This document shows positions 49,609 to 62,050 of a stretch of DNA of 64,000 nucleotides, one piece after another. The notes beneath the pieces were generated by a model. It had not been told where the DNA came from. It saw nothing but the letters and a program-made list of their open reading frames with translations, and made no database searches. This DNA is from an uncultured bacterium (GTDB lineage Bacteria > Planctomycetota > JAJSAM01 > JAJVHW01). The translations under genes were made by a program, and so were the position numbers. Location: NCBI GenBank assembly GCA_937996235.1, contig CALKVK010000006.1:1-64000 (forward strand), given 5' to 3'. How positions within the stretch are numbered: position 1 is the stretch's first letter; every line of letters starts with the position of its first letter.

Positions 49609-51144
49609 ATGCGAGCGCTTCGGATCTCCCGGCTGAGTCTGTGCGCGGCCGCCGCCGCGGGCGCGCTCGCCGTGACCGCGCCGGCCGTCGGCTCGGACAT
49701 CGTCGCGCGCTACCGGCTCCGGCGCCTGAGCGACGCGACCACGCTCGCCTCCCCGCCGTTCACGCCGCCCGCGGACGCCCCCGACTGCAACCCCGCGCTC
49801 CCGGGCATCCCGGACCTGATCGGGCCCGACTTCGACCCCGGCGCGTGGGACCAGATCGAGGTGGCGGGCGACTCGCGCTTCGTCGCCTACGCCACGCGGC
49901 TCTCGGCGGGCGCGCCCGGCAGCCGCGCGCTCGTCGTGCTGCGCGAGGGCGCCGACCCGACCACCGTGACCGGGGCCGGCGGCGACGACGACCAGCCGTC
50001 CCTCCAGTTCGACTTCCGCGGCTGGCGCATGGCCTTCCGCGGCTCGCAGGGCTCGGCGGGCGAGAGCAACTCGGACATCTGGCTGCACACGAGCACGCGC
50101 GCGGGCGACGACGCGGGCGACGACACCGTCAACCTGACGGAGCTCGACCTGACCAAAGCGACGGCCACCGACCCCGCGCTCTGCGCCCGCACGCCGTACC
50201 GCGACTTCGGCTCCGGCGTCGAGCTGCGCGTGCGCGACGCGCGCGTCGCGTTCGTCTCGACCGCGTTCCTCGACCCGGCGCATCCCGCGCCCACCGACGA
50301 GAACGGCGTGCCGACGGAGACGAGCCAGCCGCCCCAGCTCTTCGTCTGGGACGAGCAGGACGCGCGCTTCCGCCAGCTCACGCGGAACGACGACGAGTTC
50401 TCCGCACTCTCGCGTCCGACGATCTCCGGCGACGGCCGCAGCGTCGCGTTCGAGAGCTCTGCGGACCTCGTGCCCGGCGCCGCGAACCCGCTGGACGCGG
50501 CGCAGGTCGGCAACCCGGACGGCGTGCGTCAGATCTACCTCTGGCGCGAGACGGCCACGGGCGGGCGCATCACGCAGCTCACGTGGTCGGACCGCGACTG
50601 CCTGGCGCCGCGCATCACGCCGAACGGGCGGACCGTGCTCTTCTGCTCGCGCGGCGACCTGCTGCCGGGCGGCAACCCGGAGGCGAACTTCGAGCTGTTC
50701 CGCTGGCGGCGGGGCTCCTCGCGGTTCACGCGCCTCGCGCAGCTCACGCAGACGACGACCGGCGACAGCGTGTTCCCGCGGCCGCTCGGCAACTCGTCGC
50801 GCTGCGTGTTCTTCTCGACCGTCGCCGACAGCCTGCGCTCGGATCCGTTCGGCGCGTCCGGCCGGCAGTGCCTGCCCTCCGCGTTCCTGTGGACGCCGCG
50901 CGGCGTCCGGCTCGTCCGCGGCGTCGACGATCTCGAGAACATCGCCCTGATCGCCGACGGCCCCGACGCGGACGACCTGCCCGACGGGTTCGCGATCCTG
51001 ACGGGTCCGCCGGCGGCCGCGTCGGCCTCGAAGGTGCAGTTCGTCGCGAACGATCCGGCGCTCGATCCGCCGGGCGACGTCGGCCATGCGTCGCAGATCG
51101 TCTTCCATCTCGCGCGCGCCACGCGCTACGCCCGCTCGCGCTGA
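49609..51144 (+). CDS. Exported TolB/WD40-like beta-propeller protein
   Basis: 511 residues. ATG 49609 has AGGA 8 nt upstream; ATG 49600 is an in-frame alternative. The signal peptide ends near AVGSD. PD40/TolB-type blades repeat through the protein: DSRFVAYATRLSAG, SGDGRSVAFESSADLVPGAANP, TPNGRTVLFCSRGDLLPGGNP and GNSSRCVFFSTVADSLR, each reading state, region and value in a propeller. A cysteine pair in the third and fourth blades may form a disulfide. There is no enzymatic motif. It probably binds partners in the periplasm or at the surface. Confidence 0.85.
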   Translation: MRALRISRLSLCAAAAAGALAVTAPAVGSDIVARYRLRRLSDATTLASPPFTPPADAPDCNPALPGIPDLIGPDFDPGAWDQIEVAGDSRFVAYATRLSAGAPGSRALVVLREGADPTTVTGAGGDDDQPSLQFDFRGWRMAFRGSQGSAGESNSDIWLHTSTRAGDDAGDDTVNLTELDLTKATATDPALCARTPYRDFGSGVELRVRDARVAFVSTAFLDPAHPAPTDENGVPTETSQPPQLFVWDEQDARFRQLTRNDDEFSALSRPTISGDGRSVAFESSADLVPGAANPLDAAQVGNPDGVRQIYLWRETATGGRITQLTWSDRDCLAPRITPNGRTVLFCSRGDLLPGGNPEANFELFRWRRGSSRFTRLAQLTQTTTGDSVFPRPLGNSSRCVFFSTVADSLRSDPFGASGRQCLPSAFLWTPRGVRLVRGVDDLENIALIADGPDADDLPDGFAILTGPPAAASASKVQFVANDPALDPPGDVGHASQIVFHLARATRYARSR

Positions 51145-51170
51145 TCCCCGCCCTCGGGCGCCGCTCCCCC

Positions 51171-51176
51171 TACGAT
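51171..51176 (+). promoter_or_regulatory. TACGAT -10 box, leaderless layout, for the gene at 51183
   Basis: TACGAT is followed by ggggcg and ATG 51183. The purine-rich gap could also be read as a weak ribosome site, but a leaderless start is the simpler reading of the spacing. Confidence 0.55.
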
Positions 51177-51182
51177 GGGGCG

Positions 51183-53717
51183 ATGCCCCGCGTCTGCACT
51201 CTCGCCGCCGCACTGCTCCTCGGCCTCGTCCTGCTCCCGCTGCGCGCGGCGCTGGCCGACGGCGAGGCCGGCGCGCCGCCGCCTCCGCCGCCCCCCGGCG
51301 ACCAGCCGCAGCCCGACGATCCCGCGGTGCTCGAGCGCAAGAAGCGCCTCGAGCTCGACGAGCGGCGCGAGAAGCTGCCCGAGAGCGCGCGCAAGGCGAT
51401 GGCGATCCTCGACGACTTCCGCGACCGCGAGTTCCGCGTCTGGTCGTCGCAGCGCCGCGACGTCGTCGCGTGCGGCCCGGACGCCGTGCCCGCGCTCCTG
51501 ATCGCGTTGGAGGAGCTCGACTGGGAGACGCGCGCCTTCGCGGCGTCGTGCCTCGCGCTGCTCGGCGACCGCTCGGCGGCCGCGAACCTGGCCGACGCGT
51601 ACCACGCGGAGACCCGCTTCGACGAGGCGCGCAGGCAGTGCATCCTCGCGATCGCCGCGCTGAAGGCGCCGACCTCGCGCACGGTCCTGACCGAGGCGGC
51701 GGGCGACGCGCATCCGGGCATCCGGCTCGCCGCCGTGCGCGGCCTCGGCGCTCTCCGCGACCCGGAGACGGCGCCCACCTTGCGCGCGAACGCGACGTCG
51801 GACGACCTGGACGTGCGCTACGAGGCGCTCGGCGCGCTCGCCGCGCTCGGCGACGAGGCCGCGACGGCGCAGCTCGTGGACGAGGCGAAGGCGCTCGTCG
51901 CGACCCGCGAGCTCGAGCGCGTCGACTCGACCGTCGAGGAGGACAACGGCGACCGCTACTCGCACTACCTCCTCGGACTCGCGCTCGCGCGCTCCGACGC
52001 GAAGGAGGCGGTGAAGATCGTCGAGACGGCGCTCTACGCCGACAGGCCGTACGACCACAAGGCGTTCCTGCGGATGGGCGTCGCCGAGGGACTCGGGCGG
52101 CGCGTCGCCGACGGCGAGGAGCCGAACGCGAAGCTCCTCTCCGGCATCACGCACAAGCTCGACGACGTGCGCGTCGCGTGCAGCTACGGCGCGGGCTGGG
52201 CGAACTCGGCGGCACTCGTCCCGAAGCTCGAGAAGGCGCTCGGCGACAGCCAGCTCGACGTGCGCCACAACGCCGTGATGGCGCTCGGCCGCATCGCGAA
52301 CGACGAGGCCGCGGACGCGCTCGTGAAGGCGCTGCGCGACAAGGCGGGCGAGGTGCGCATCGGCGCGATCCGCGCGCTCGGCGGCATCCGCAATGCGAAG
52401 ACCACGAAGGCGCTCGTCGACGCCATGCGCGACGAGAAGTACATGATCCGCGTGATGGCGACGCGCGCGCTGCGCTACCGCACGGCCGAGCCGGAGGTGC
52501 TCTCCGCGCTGCTCAAGCAGGCGCGCGACTCCGACTACGGCGTGCGCGAGCAGGCGCTCGCCGCGCTGGCGCACCACCCGGACGGCGCCGCGGTCATCGA
52601 CGCGCTCGCGTCCGCCCTCGGCGACTCCGACTACGGCGTGCAGACGAACGCCTGCCTCGCGATCGCACGCGTCGCCCCCGCGGACCCGTCGATCGTCACG
52701 GACGCCGTCGCGAAGTCGGTCGTGTCGCTCTACCTCGGTGCGAGCGAGGGCAAGCTCGAGAAGGCGGGGCTCGAGTGCCTCGACGCGGCGCGTGCGCCCG
52801 GCTGCGTGCTGCCGCTGATCGCGGGCCTCGAGAGCGACTCGTCGGAGACGCGCACGCGTGCGAACCGCGCGCTCGTGACGGTGGCGGAGACCTCGCGCAA
52901 CTTCCAGCCCGAGGCGAACGCGAACGACCGCGCGAAGGCGGTGCAGGCGTGGCGCGAGTGGTGGGCCACGCGCGACGGCAAGCTGCCGGCGCGCGGCGCG
53001 CGTGCGCGCGCGGCCATCACGGGCAAGCTGCAGGAGACCGCGCGCGACCTGAAGTGGAAGGGCCTCGACGTCGCGCTGCTCTTCGACTCGACCGGCTCGA
53101 TGGCGGGTCTCATCCGCGCCGCCAAGGAGCGCACCGACGAGATCATCCACGAGCTGAACTCGTTGATGCCGAGCCTGCGCGTGAGCGTGTTCACGTACCG
53201 CGACTACGGCGACAGCTACGTCTGGTACGGCTCGCCGCTGACGTTCGACACGTGGAAGCTCTCGGGGTTCCTCCAGAACGCGACGCACGGGCAGGGCGGC
53301 GACATCCCGGAGGCCGTCTTCGAGACGACGCGCAACGCGATGCAGAAGCTGCTCTGGCGCCCCGAGGCGCACAAGGTCGTCGTCTACGCCGGCGACGCGC
53401 CGCACCACCGCGAGTCCACGGGCACGTTCCTCGAGGTCATCAAGGAGTTCTGCACGCCGCAGAACAACGGCGTGCTGCACGCCATCTACACCGACACGAA
53501 CCGCCGCTCGCTCGACATCAAGACGCGCAAGAAGCGCTCCGACTTCTCCACGGTCACGTCGCCGACGTTCGAGGCGTACAAGCTGACCGCGCAGGCCGGC
53601 CGCGGGAAGGCCGTGCTGCTCGACGACGAGAGCGCGCTCATCAAGGAGCTGCTCGTGCTCACGTTCGGTGAGGACTACCGCGTGGACATCGAGAACCTGC
53701 TCGACTTCGAGTACTGA
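51183..53717 (+). CDS. Exported HEAT-repeat protein with a C-terminal von Willebrand factor A domain
   Basis: 844 residues. The signal peptide ends near ALA-DG, followed by a Pro run (APPPPPPPGD) and a charged helix. HEAT/PBS-type repeats occupy about 80-560 (HPGIRLAAVRGLGALRD, LDVRHNAVMALGRIAND, GEVRIGAIRALGGIRN, YGVREQALAALAHHPD). The VWA domain (about 628-840) has the MIDAS motif D635-S-T-G-S (FDSTGSM), with D-x-T-x-S spacing, and later GDAPHH. HEAT repeats bind proteins and the VWA domain binds metal-dependent ligands; such HEAT-VWA proteins are frequent in Planctomycetes. The TACGAT box precedes it. Its stop is 12 bp from the converging DUF4230 gene. Confidence 0.9.
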   Translation: MPRVCTLAAALLLGLVLLPLRAALADGEAGAPPPPPPPGDQPQPDDPAVLERKKRLELDERREKLPESARKAMAILDDFRDREFRVWSSQRRDVVACGPDAVPALLIALEELDWETRAFAASCLALLGDRSAAANLADAYHAETRFDEARRQCILAIAALKAPTSRTVLTEAAGDAHPGIRLAAVRGLGALRDPETAPTLRANATSDDLDVRYEALGALAALGDEAATAQLVDEAKALVATRELERVDSTVEEDNGDRYSHYLLGLALARSDAKEAVKIVETALYADRPYDHKAFLRMGVAEGLGRRVADGEEPNAKLLSGITHKLDDVRVACSYGAGWANSAALVPKLEKALGDSQLDVRHNAVMALGRIANDEAADALVKALRDKAGEVRIGAIRALGGIRNAKTTKALVDAMRDEKYMIRVMATRALRYRTAEPEVLSALLKQARDSDYGVREQALAALAHHPDGAAVIDALASALGDSDYGVQTNACLAIARVAPADPSIVTDAVAKSVVSLYLGASEGKLEKAGLECLDAARAPGCVLPLIAGLESDSSETRTRANRALVTVAETSRNFQPEANANDRAKAVQAWREWWATRDGKLPARGARARAAITGKLQETARDLKWKGLDVALLFDSTGSMAGLIRAAKERTDEIIHELNSLMPSLRVSVFTYRDYGDSYVWYGSPLTFDTWKLSGFLQNATHGQGGDIPEAVFETTRNAMQKLLWRPEAHKVVVYAGDAPHHRESTGTFLEVIKEFCTPQNNGVLHAIYTDTNRRSLDIKTRKKRSDFSTVTSPTFEAYKLTAQAGRGKAVLLDDESALIKELLVLTFGEDYRVDIENLLDFEY

Positions 53718-53729
53718 GCGGGCCGCGTC

Positions 53730-54392
53730 TCAGCGCTGCCACGCGATCTCGACCCGCTCGTAGCCGAGCGCGCGCAGGAGCGTCGTCAGCGAGCGTTCCG
53801 CGCTCTCGCGTGCGTGCTCGAGGATGCCCGCGTCGAGCGCCGCCTGGCGCAGCGTCGCCTCGGCCTGCTGCCGTGCGCGCGACTCCAGGTCCTCCTTGCG
53901 GTCGGCGAGCATCTCCGTCGTCCGCGAGTGCACGTAGGTCCGCGCGTTGTCGAGCACCGTCGCGAACACCTGCGGCTGCGGCAGCGTGAGCGTGACGCTC
54001 CGTGCGTCCGGGTCGGCGACGACGGCGCCGTCGGCGAGGCGGCCGAGGTCCACGCCCGCGGTGACGTCGGCCGCGGCGACGAGCAGCAGCGAGTCCTTCA
54101 CCTTGAGCGCACCCCAGAGGCGCGCCTGCTCCTCGCTCAGGTCGATGACGCGCTCCACGTGCCAGCTCGACGACTCGAGCCGCGCGAGCTCGCGCACGGC
54201 CGTCACGACGCTGTCGCCGGGCCGCACGACCGTGCGCTCGCTCGACGCCTGCAGCCGGTCGGTGAGCCCGAGCGCCGCGGTGAGCGCCGCGCCCGCCACG
54301 AACGCGACGAGGATCAGCAGCGCCACCAGCGCCGCGACGGCGATCACGCGCAGCGGCGACGGGGGACGGGGGCCCGAGTCGGGCTCGGTCAT
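53730..54392 (-). CDS. DUF4230 family membrane-anchored protein
   Basis: 220 residues. One N-terminal membrane helix (VIAVAALVALLILVAFVAGAAL) is followed by a soluble domain with TAVRELARLESSSWHVERVIDL, LLLVAAADVTAGVDLGRL and VTLTLPQPQVFATVLDN, the core of DUF4230. A helical tail follows (SRARQQAEATLRQAALDAGIL, split), ending LLRALGYERVEI. The family has no assigned function. ATG 54392 stands 7 nt after TACCCT on the minus strand, with no ribosome site. The gene lies next to lpdA in the same direction, 32 bp apart, but with its own promoter candidate. Confidence 0.86.
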   Translation of the reverse strand: MTEPDSGPRPPSPLRVIAVAALVALLILVAFVAGAALTAALGLTDRLQASSERTVVRPGDSVVTAVRELARLESSSWHVERVIDLSEEQARLWGALKVKDSLLLVAAADVTAGVDLGRLADGAVVADPDARSVTLTLPQPQVFATVLDNARTYVHSRTTEMLADRKEDLESRARQQAEATLRQAALDAGILEHARESAERSLTTLLRALGYERVEIAWQR

Positions 54393-54399
54393 CGGGCCG

Positions 54400-54405
54400 A
54401 GGGTA
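54400..54405 (-). promoter_or_regulatory. TACCCT -10 box, leaderless layout, for the DUF4230 gene
   Basis: On the minus strand TACCCT is followed by 7 nt (cggcccg) and then ATG 54392. It lies in the 32-bp gap after lpdA, supporting separate transcription of the two genes. Confidence 0.5.
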
Positions 54406-54424
54406 ACCGCCGGATGCCCGGCGC

Positions 54425-55822
54425 CTACACCGAGTGGATCTGGATGCCGTGGACGGCCTCGACGGCCTCCATCACGTTCTCGGGCAGGGTCGGGTGCGCG
54501 TGGATCGTCGCGGCGATGTCCTCGACGCGCGCGGCCATCTCGATCGCGAGCGTGCCCTCGGCGATCAGTTCGCTCGCCTCGGGGCCGACGATGTGCACGC
54601 CGAGCACGACGTCCGTCGCCTTGTCCGCGACGACCTTGACGAGGCCCTCGCTCTCGCCGAGCGACAGCGCGCGGCCGTTCGCGGAGAACGGCGAGCGGCC
54701 GACCACGGGCTCGTAGCCCGCAGCGCGCGCCTGGTCCTCGGTCATGCCGACCGACGCGATCTCGGGGTCGGTGAAGATCACCGCCGGCACCACGCGCCAG
54801 TCGCACGCGCTCGGCAGGCCGGCGATCGCCTCGGCGGCGACGATGCCCTCGCGGCTGGCCTTGTGCGCGAGCATCGGCTGGCCCGCGACGTCGCCGATCG
54901 CCCACACGTGCGGCACGTTCGTGCGGCGCTGCGCGTCCACGACCACGAAGCCCTTCTCGATGCGCACGCCGAGCTCCTCGAGGCCGAGGTTCTCGTAGTT
55001 CGGGCGGCGGCCGACGGTCGAGAGGATCCAGTCCGCCTCGACGGTCTCGTGGCCCTTCTTCGTGCGCAGCGTGACGATCACGCCGCCCTCGGGCCCGGGC
55101 TCCCAGCTCTCGGCGAACGTCTCGGTGTGGACCTTCACCTTCTTCTTCTTGAGCGAGCGCGCGACCACCTTCACGAGCTCGGGGTCCTGCCCCGGGAGCA
55201 GGGATTCCGTGGCCTCGACGACCACGATCTCGGTGCCGAGGTTGCGCAGGAACGTGCCGATCTCGAGACCGATGTAGCCGCCGCCGATCACGAGGACCTT
55301 CTTCGGCAGCTTCTCGATCGCGAGGGCCTCGGTCGAGCCGAGCACGTGCACGCCGTCCACCTTGAAGGCCGGCAGCTCGATCGGACGCGAGCCCGTGGCG
55401 ACGATCACGTCGCCGGCCTCGATCTCCTCCTTGGAGCCGTCGGGGAGCGTCACGGCGACGCGCGTCGGCGCCGTCAGTCGCGCGCTGCCCTGCAGGTACT
55501 CGACCTTGTGGTGCTTGAAGAGGAAGCCGACGCCGCCCGTCAGGCGCTCCACGATCTTCTGCTTCCACGCCACCATGCGCTTCACGTCGACCGTCACCGG
55601 GCCGACGTCGATGCCCATCTCGGGGAAGTGCCCGCGCGCGCGGTCCACCGCCTTGCCGGCGTTGATGAGCGCCTTCGACGGGATGCACCCGACGTTCAGG
55701 CACACGCCCCCGATGAACTCGCGGTCGACGCAGATCACGCTCTTGCCGCGCTGGGCCGCGCGGATCGCGGCCACGTAGCCGCCGGGTCCGGCGCCGATGA
55801 CGCAGACGTCTGCCTTCTTCAT
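54425..55822 (-). CDS. lpdA: Dihydrolipoamide dehydrogenase (E3)
   Basis: 465 residues, the standard length. FAD-dependent enzyme that reoxidises dihydrolipoamide of 2-oxoacid dehydrogenases or the glycine cleavage system, reducing NAD. The FAD fold is VIGAGPGGYVAAIRAAQ. The redox disulfide is C41-LNVG-C46. NAD binding uses KVLVIGGGYIGLEIG. ATGSRPIELP, WAIGDVAGQPMLAHKA and the catalytic H in HAHPTLPENVMEA are all intact. ATG 55822 is chosen as it directly precedes the FAD motif. TAGGAT about 75 nt upstream is a possible -10 box. The E1 and E2 partners are not in the window. Confidence 0.97.
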   Translation of the reverse strand: MKKADVCVIGAGPGGYVAAIRAAQRGKSVICVDREFIGGVCLNVGCIPSKALINAGKAVDRARGHFPEMGIDVGPVTVDVKRMVAWKQKIVERLTGGVGFLFKHHKVEYLQGSARLTAPTRVAVTLPDGSKEEIEAGDVIVATGSRPIELPAFKVDGVHVLGSTEALAIEKLPKKVLVIGGGYIGLEIGTFLRNLGTEIVVVEATESLLPGQDPELVKVVARSLKKKKVKVHTETFAESWEPGPEGGVIVTLRTKKGHETVEADWILSTVGRRPNYENLGLEELGVRIEKGFVVVDAQRRTNVPHVWAIGDVAGQPMLAHKASREGIVAAEAIAGLPSACDWRVVPAVIFTDPEIASVGMTEDQARAAGYEPVVGRSPFSANGRALSLGESEGLVKVVADKATDVVLGVHIVGPEASELIAEGTLAIEMAARVEDIAATIHAHPTLPENVMEAVEAVHGIQIHSV

Positions 55823-55940
55823 GGTGGGGGCTCCGCTCCGGGGGGTGTCCGCGCGACCGGCCGCAAGGGCGGGCACCAGGACGAGCGGCCGATCCTAGGC
55901 CGGGAGCGGGGGTCGCGTCAGGAGTTCAGCGGAGGGGGGC

Positions 55941-55966
55941 GGCGGGGCCGCTTGCGCGGCCCCGCC
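55941..55966 (-). terminator. Perfect 11-bp GC-rich hairpin downstream of the methyltransferase gene
   Basis: GGCGGGGCCGC (55941-55951), loop TTGC, and the exact complement (55956-55966) lie 88 bp beyond the stop of the methyltransferase gene. No T tract follows on the minus strand, so an intrinsic terminator is possible but not certain. Confidence 0.5.
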
Positions 55967-56053
55967 TTGGGCTGGGGTGCAGGGCGCACCCCGTGGGAGG
56001 GAAGGGTGCGGGACGGCGGGCGCCGCCCCGCGGGAGGGGCTCGGGAAGCGGGA

Positions 56054-57151
56054 TCAGCCGCGGACGGCCACGTAGTAGAGGTTCATGAAGTCGTGGGGCA
56101 GGTCGTGCACGTCCACGCTCGCGAACCCGGCCTCGCCGAGCATGCGCTCGGCCGTCGCGCGGCCCCACATCGCGCCGAGTCCGGCGCCGTCCGCGGCGAG
56201 CGACACCGTCATGCAGTGCAGGCACGAGATCGTGTAGAGGAACGGTCCGATCGGGTGCTCGAGGTCGCCGTCGACGTGCCCCGAGCCGCTGATGTCCTGC
56301 ATCAGGAAGACGCCGCCCGGACGCAGCGCCGCGTGCACGTTCGCGAGCACGCGCGCGGGGTCGGCCTGGTCGTGGATCGCGTCGAACGCGGTCACGAGGT
56401 CGTACTGGGCGCGCACGTCGAGGCGCGCGACGTCGCGCTGCTCGAAGCGCACGTTGCGCGAGCCCTGGAGCGCGGCCTGGCGGCGTCCGGCCGAGACGCC
56501 CTCGACCGAGATGTCGAGACCGGTGAAGCGGCTCGCGGGGAAGCGCCGCGCGAGCATGTTGAGCGCGCGGCCGGAGCCGCAGCCGATGTCGAGGACGTCG
56601 ATGCCGGCCTCGAGGCGCGCGACGAGACCGGGCGCGAGCGGCAGGATCGAGTCGACGAGCGCGGGGAGCACGGTCTGCGCGCTCTCCTCGGCCATCACCT
56701 CCTGGAAGCGCGGGTAGGCCTCGTAGGGCACGCCGCCGCCGCGCGTGAAGCAGGCCACGGCCTCGTCCTCGACCGCCGCGAGGAGCGGCACGAACTGGAA
56801 CATGACGGCGAGGTTCTCGGGGGACGCGGCGCGGGTGAGCAGCGCGGCGTGCTCGGCCGGGAGCGCGTAGCGGCGCGAGCGGGCGTCGTACGTGACGATG
56901 CGGCCGGTGACCATCGCGCCGAGCCACTCGCGCACGTAGCGCTCCTCGAGGACGGCGGAGGCGGCGAGCTCGGTGCTCGTCGCCGGGCCGTGCGCCGCGA
57001 GGGCGTCGAAGAGCCGCGTGCGGTGGCCGATCGAGATCATCAGGGCGATCGCGGCGGCGTTGGCGGTGTCCACGAGCTGCTGGGCGAAGGACTCCTTCGC
57101 GGCGGCGTCGTAGGCGACGGTCATGGTCTCGAGTTCGAGGGTCTCGGTCAC
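56054..57151 (-). CDS. SAM-dependent methyltransferase with N-terminal winged helix
   Basis: 365 residues from GTG 57151, which has AAGGAG upstream; ATG 57124 is an in-frame alternative without one. Residues about 35-90 look like a winged helix (ALAAHGPATSTELAASAVLEERYVREWLGAMV, split). The Rossmann fold has motif I VLDIGCGSGRALNML, GLDISVEGVSAGR and YDLVTAFDAIHDQADPARVLAN. The layout is that of Rv2258c-like methyltransferases, where the N-terminal domain mediates dimerisation and substrate binding. The substrate is unknown. It is divergent from the ECF sigma gene across 144 bp, but nothing shows it is that factor's target. Confidence 0.86.
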   Translation of the reverse strand: MTETLELETMTVAYDAAAKESFAQQLVDTANAAAIALMISIGHRTRLFDALAAHGPATSTELAASAVLEERYVREWLGAMVTGRIVTYDARSRRYALPAEHAALLTRAASPENLAVMFQFVPLLAAVEDEAVACFTRGGGVPYEAYPRFQEVMAEESAQTVLPALVDSILPLAPGLVARLEAGIDVLDIGCGSGRALNMLARRFPASRFTGLDISVEGVSAGRRQAALQGSRNVRFEQRDVARLDVRAQYDLVTAFDAIHDQADPARVLANVHAALRPGGVFLMQDISGSGHVDGDLEHPIGPFLYTISCLHCMTVSLAADGAGLGAMWGRATAERMLGEAGFASVDVHDLPHDFMNLYYVAVRG

Positions 57152-57282
57152 GGCGGGGCTCCTTGCGCTCGGGGTCTCCGGGGAGCGGCGTCCGCGGCCG
57201 TGCGCGGAACTTCGCCTGCACCTCGAGGAACACCGTTCGTGCGCGGACCCCGCAACGGAGCGCGCGGCGGCCCGCCGGTGGG

Positions 57283-57288
57283 TACCAT
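57283..57288 (+). promoter_or_regulatory. TACCAT -10 box, leaderless layout, for the ECF sigma gene
   Basis: TACCAT is followed by 7 nt (cggcggc) and then ATG 57296. No ribosome site is present between the hexamer and the start. Confidence 0.5.
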
Positions 57289-57295
57289 CGGCGGC

Positions 57296-57865
57296 ATGCG
57301 CGGCGACGAGCTGGAGGAGGCCCTCGCCCGGGCGCGGGAGGGCGACGCGGAGGCGGAGCAGCGGCTCTTCGCCCTGCTCTACGACGATCTGCGCGCCCTC
57401 GCGCAGCGCGTCTTCCGCTCGCAGCGCCGCGACCACACGCTGCAGCCGACCGCCCTCGTCCACGAGGCGTACCTGAAGATCGCGCGCGGCGCCGGCCGCA
57501 CCTGGAACGACGAGGCGCACGTGCTGAACCTCGCCGCGCGCGCGATGCGGCAGATCCTCGTCAACCACGCGCGCGACCGCAGCGCCGGGAAGCGCGGCGG
57601 CGGCGAGGGGCGGCGGGTGACGCTGAGCGGCCTCGGCGGCGAGAGCGACCCCGGCTTCGAGGTGCTCGCGGCCGACGACGCCCTCTCCGCGCTCGCGCGC
57701 CTCGACGAGCGGCAGGCGCGCGTGGCCGAGCTGCGCGTGTTCGGCGGCCTCACGAACGCGGAGACCGCGCGCGTGCTCGGCGTCTCCCTGCGCACGGTCG
57801 AGATGGAGTGGCGCATGGCGAAGGCGTGGCTCGCCGAGCGCATGGGACCGGCGCAGGACGGCTGA
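57296..57865 (+). CDS. ECF-type sigma factor (planctomycete/acidobacterial family)
   Basis: 189 residues. Region 2 contains LFALLYDDLRALAQRVFRSQRR, the QPTALVHEAYLKI motif and an LNLAARAMRQILVNHARDR segment, the signature of the TIGR02999 group. Region 4 (about 130-180) has LDERQARVAELRVFGGLTN followed by the helix-turn-helix ETARVLGVSLRTVEMEWRMAKAWL. These factors usually lack an anti-sigma partner and are found next to Ser/Thr kinases, as here: the kinase starts 13 bp downstream. Regulation by phosphorylation is the likely role, inferred from that linkage. Confidence 0.93.
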   Translation: MRGDELEEALARAREGDAEAEQRLFALLYDDLRALAQRVFRSQRRDHTLQPTALVHEAYLKIARGAGRTWNDEAHVLNLAARAMRQILVNHARDRSAGKRGGGEGRRVTLSGLGGESDPGFEVLAADDALSALARLDERQARVAELRVFGGLTNAETARVLGVSLRTVEMEWRMAKAWLAERMGPAQDG

Positions 57866-57878
57866 CGGGCACGGGCCG

Positions 57879-61661
<3,783 letters not shown>

Positions 61662-61691
61662 CACGGGGTGTGCCGGTCAGCTCTTTGCATC

Positions 61692-62050
61692 GGCGTGTGC
61701 TCGGGCGCCGAGCCTTGCGGCGACGAGGGCGTGACTCGTCGGCGGCGACCCTGCGCGCACGCAGCCGTCGTCACTCGCGTGCGAAGCACGCTCATGCCGA
61801 CGGCACGGCTGTCCTCCCGGCGGGAATGGGTGGACGAGGTGCTCGGGCGCCGAGGGGTGGGCACGTCGCGTGCGTAGCACGCTTGTGCCCACGTGTTGCG
61901 TGGGCGTGTGCTCGGCGCCGAGACCTACGTCGAGGGCGGCGGTGGCCCTCGGCGGCGCTCTGCGCGCACGCGGCCGTCGGCACTCGCGTGCGGAGCACGC
62001 TCATGCCGACGGCGGGCACGTCGCGTGCGGAGCACGCTCGTGCCCACGTG
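61692..62050. repeat. Array of CGTGCGNAGCACG hairpins with two about 115-bp direct repeats
   Basis: No gene is supported here. The 13-nt core CGTGCGNAGCACG occurs at 61653 (inside the terminator), 61778, 61869, 61987 and 62024. Each is flanked by imperfect arms reading GGCACT or GGGCACG and their complements. Two direct repeats of about 115 bp, each beginning GGCGTGTGCTCGG, start at 61692 and 61903 and share a GCGCGCACGC block and a hairpin ending CTCATGCCGACGGC. It lies in the convergent gap after two genes and resembles a REP/BIME cluster. Confidence 0.75.
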
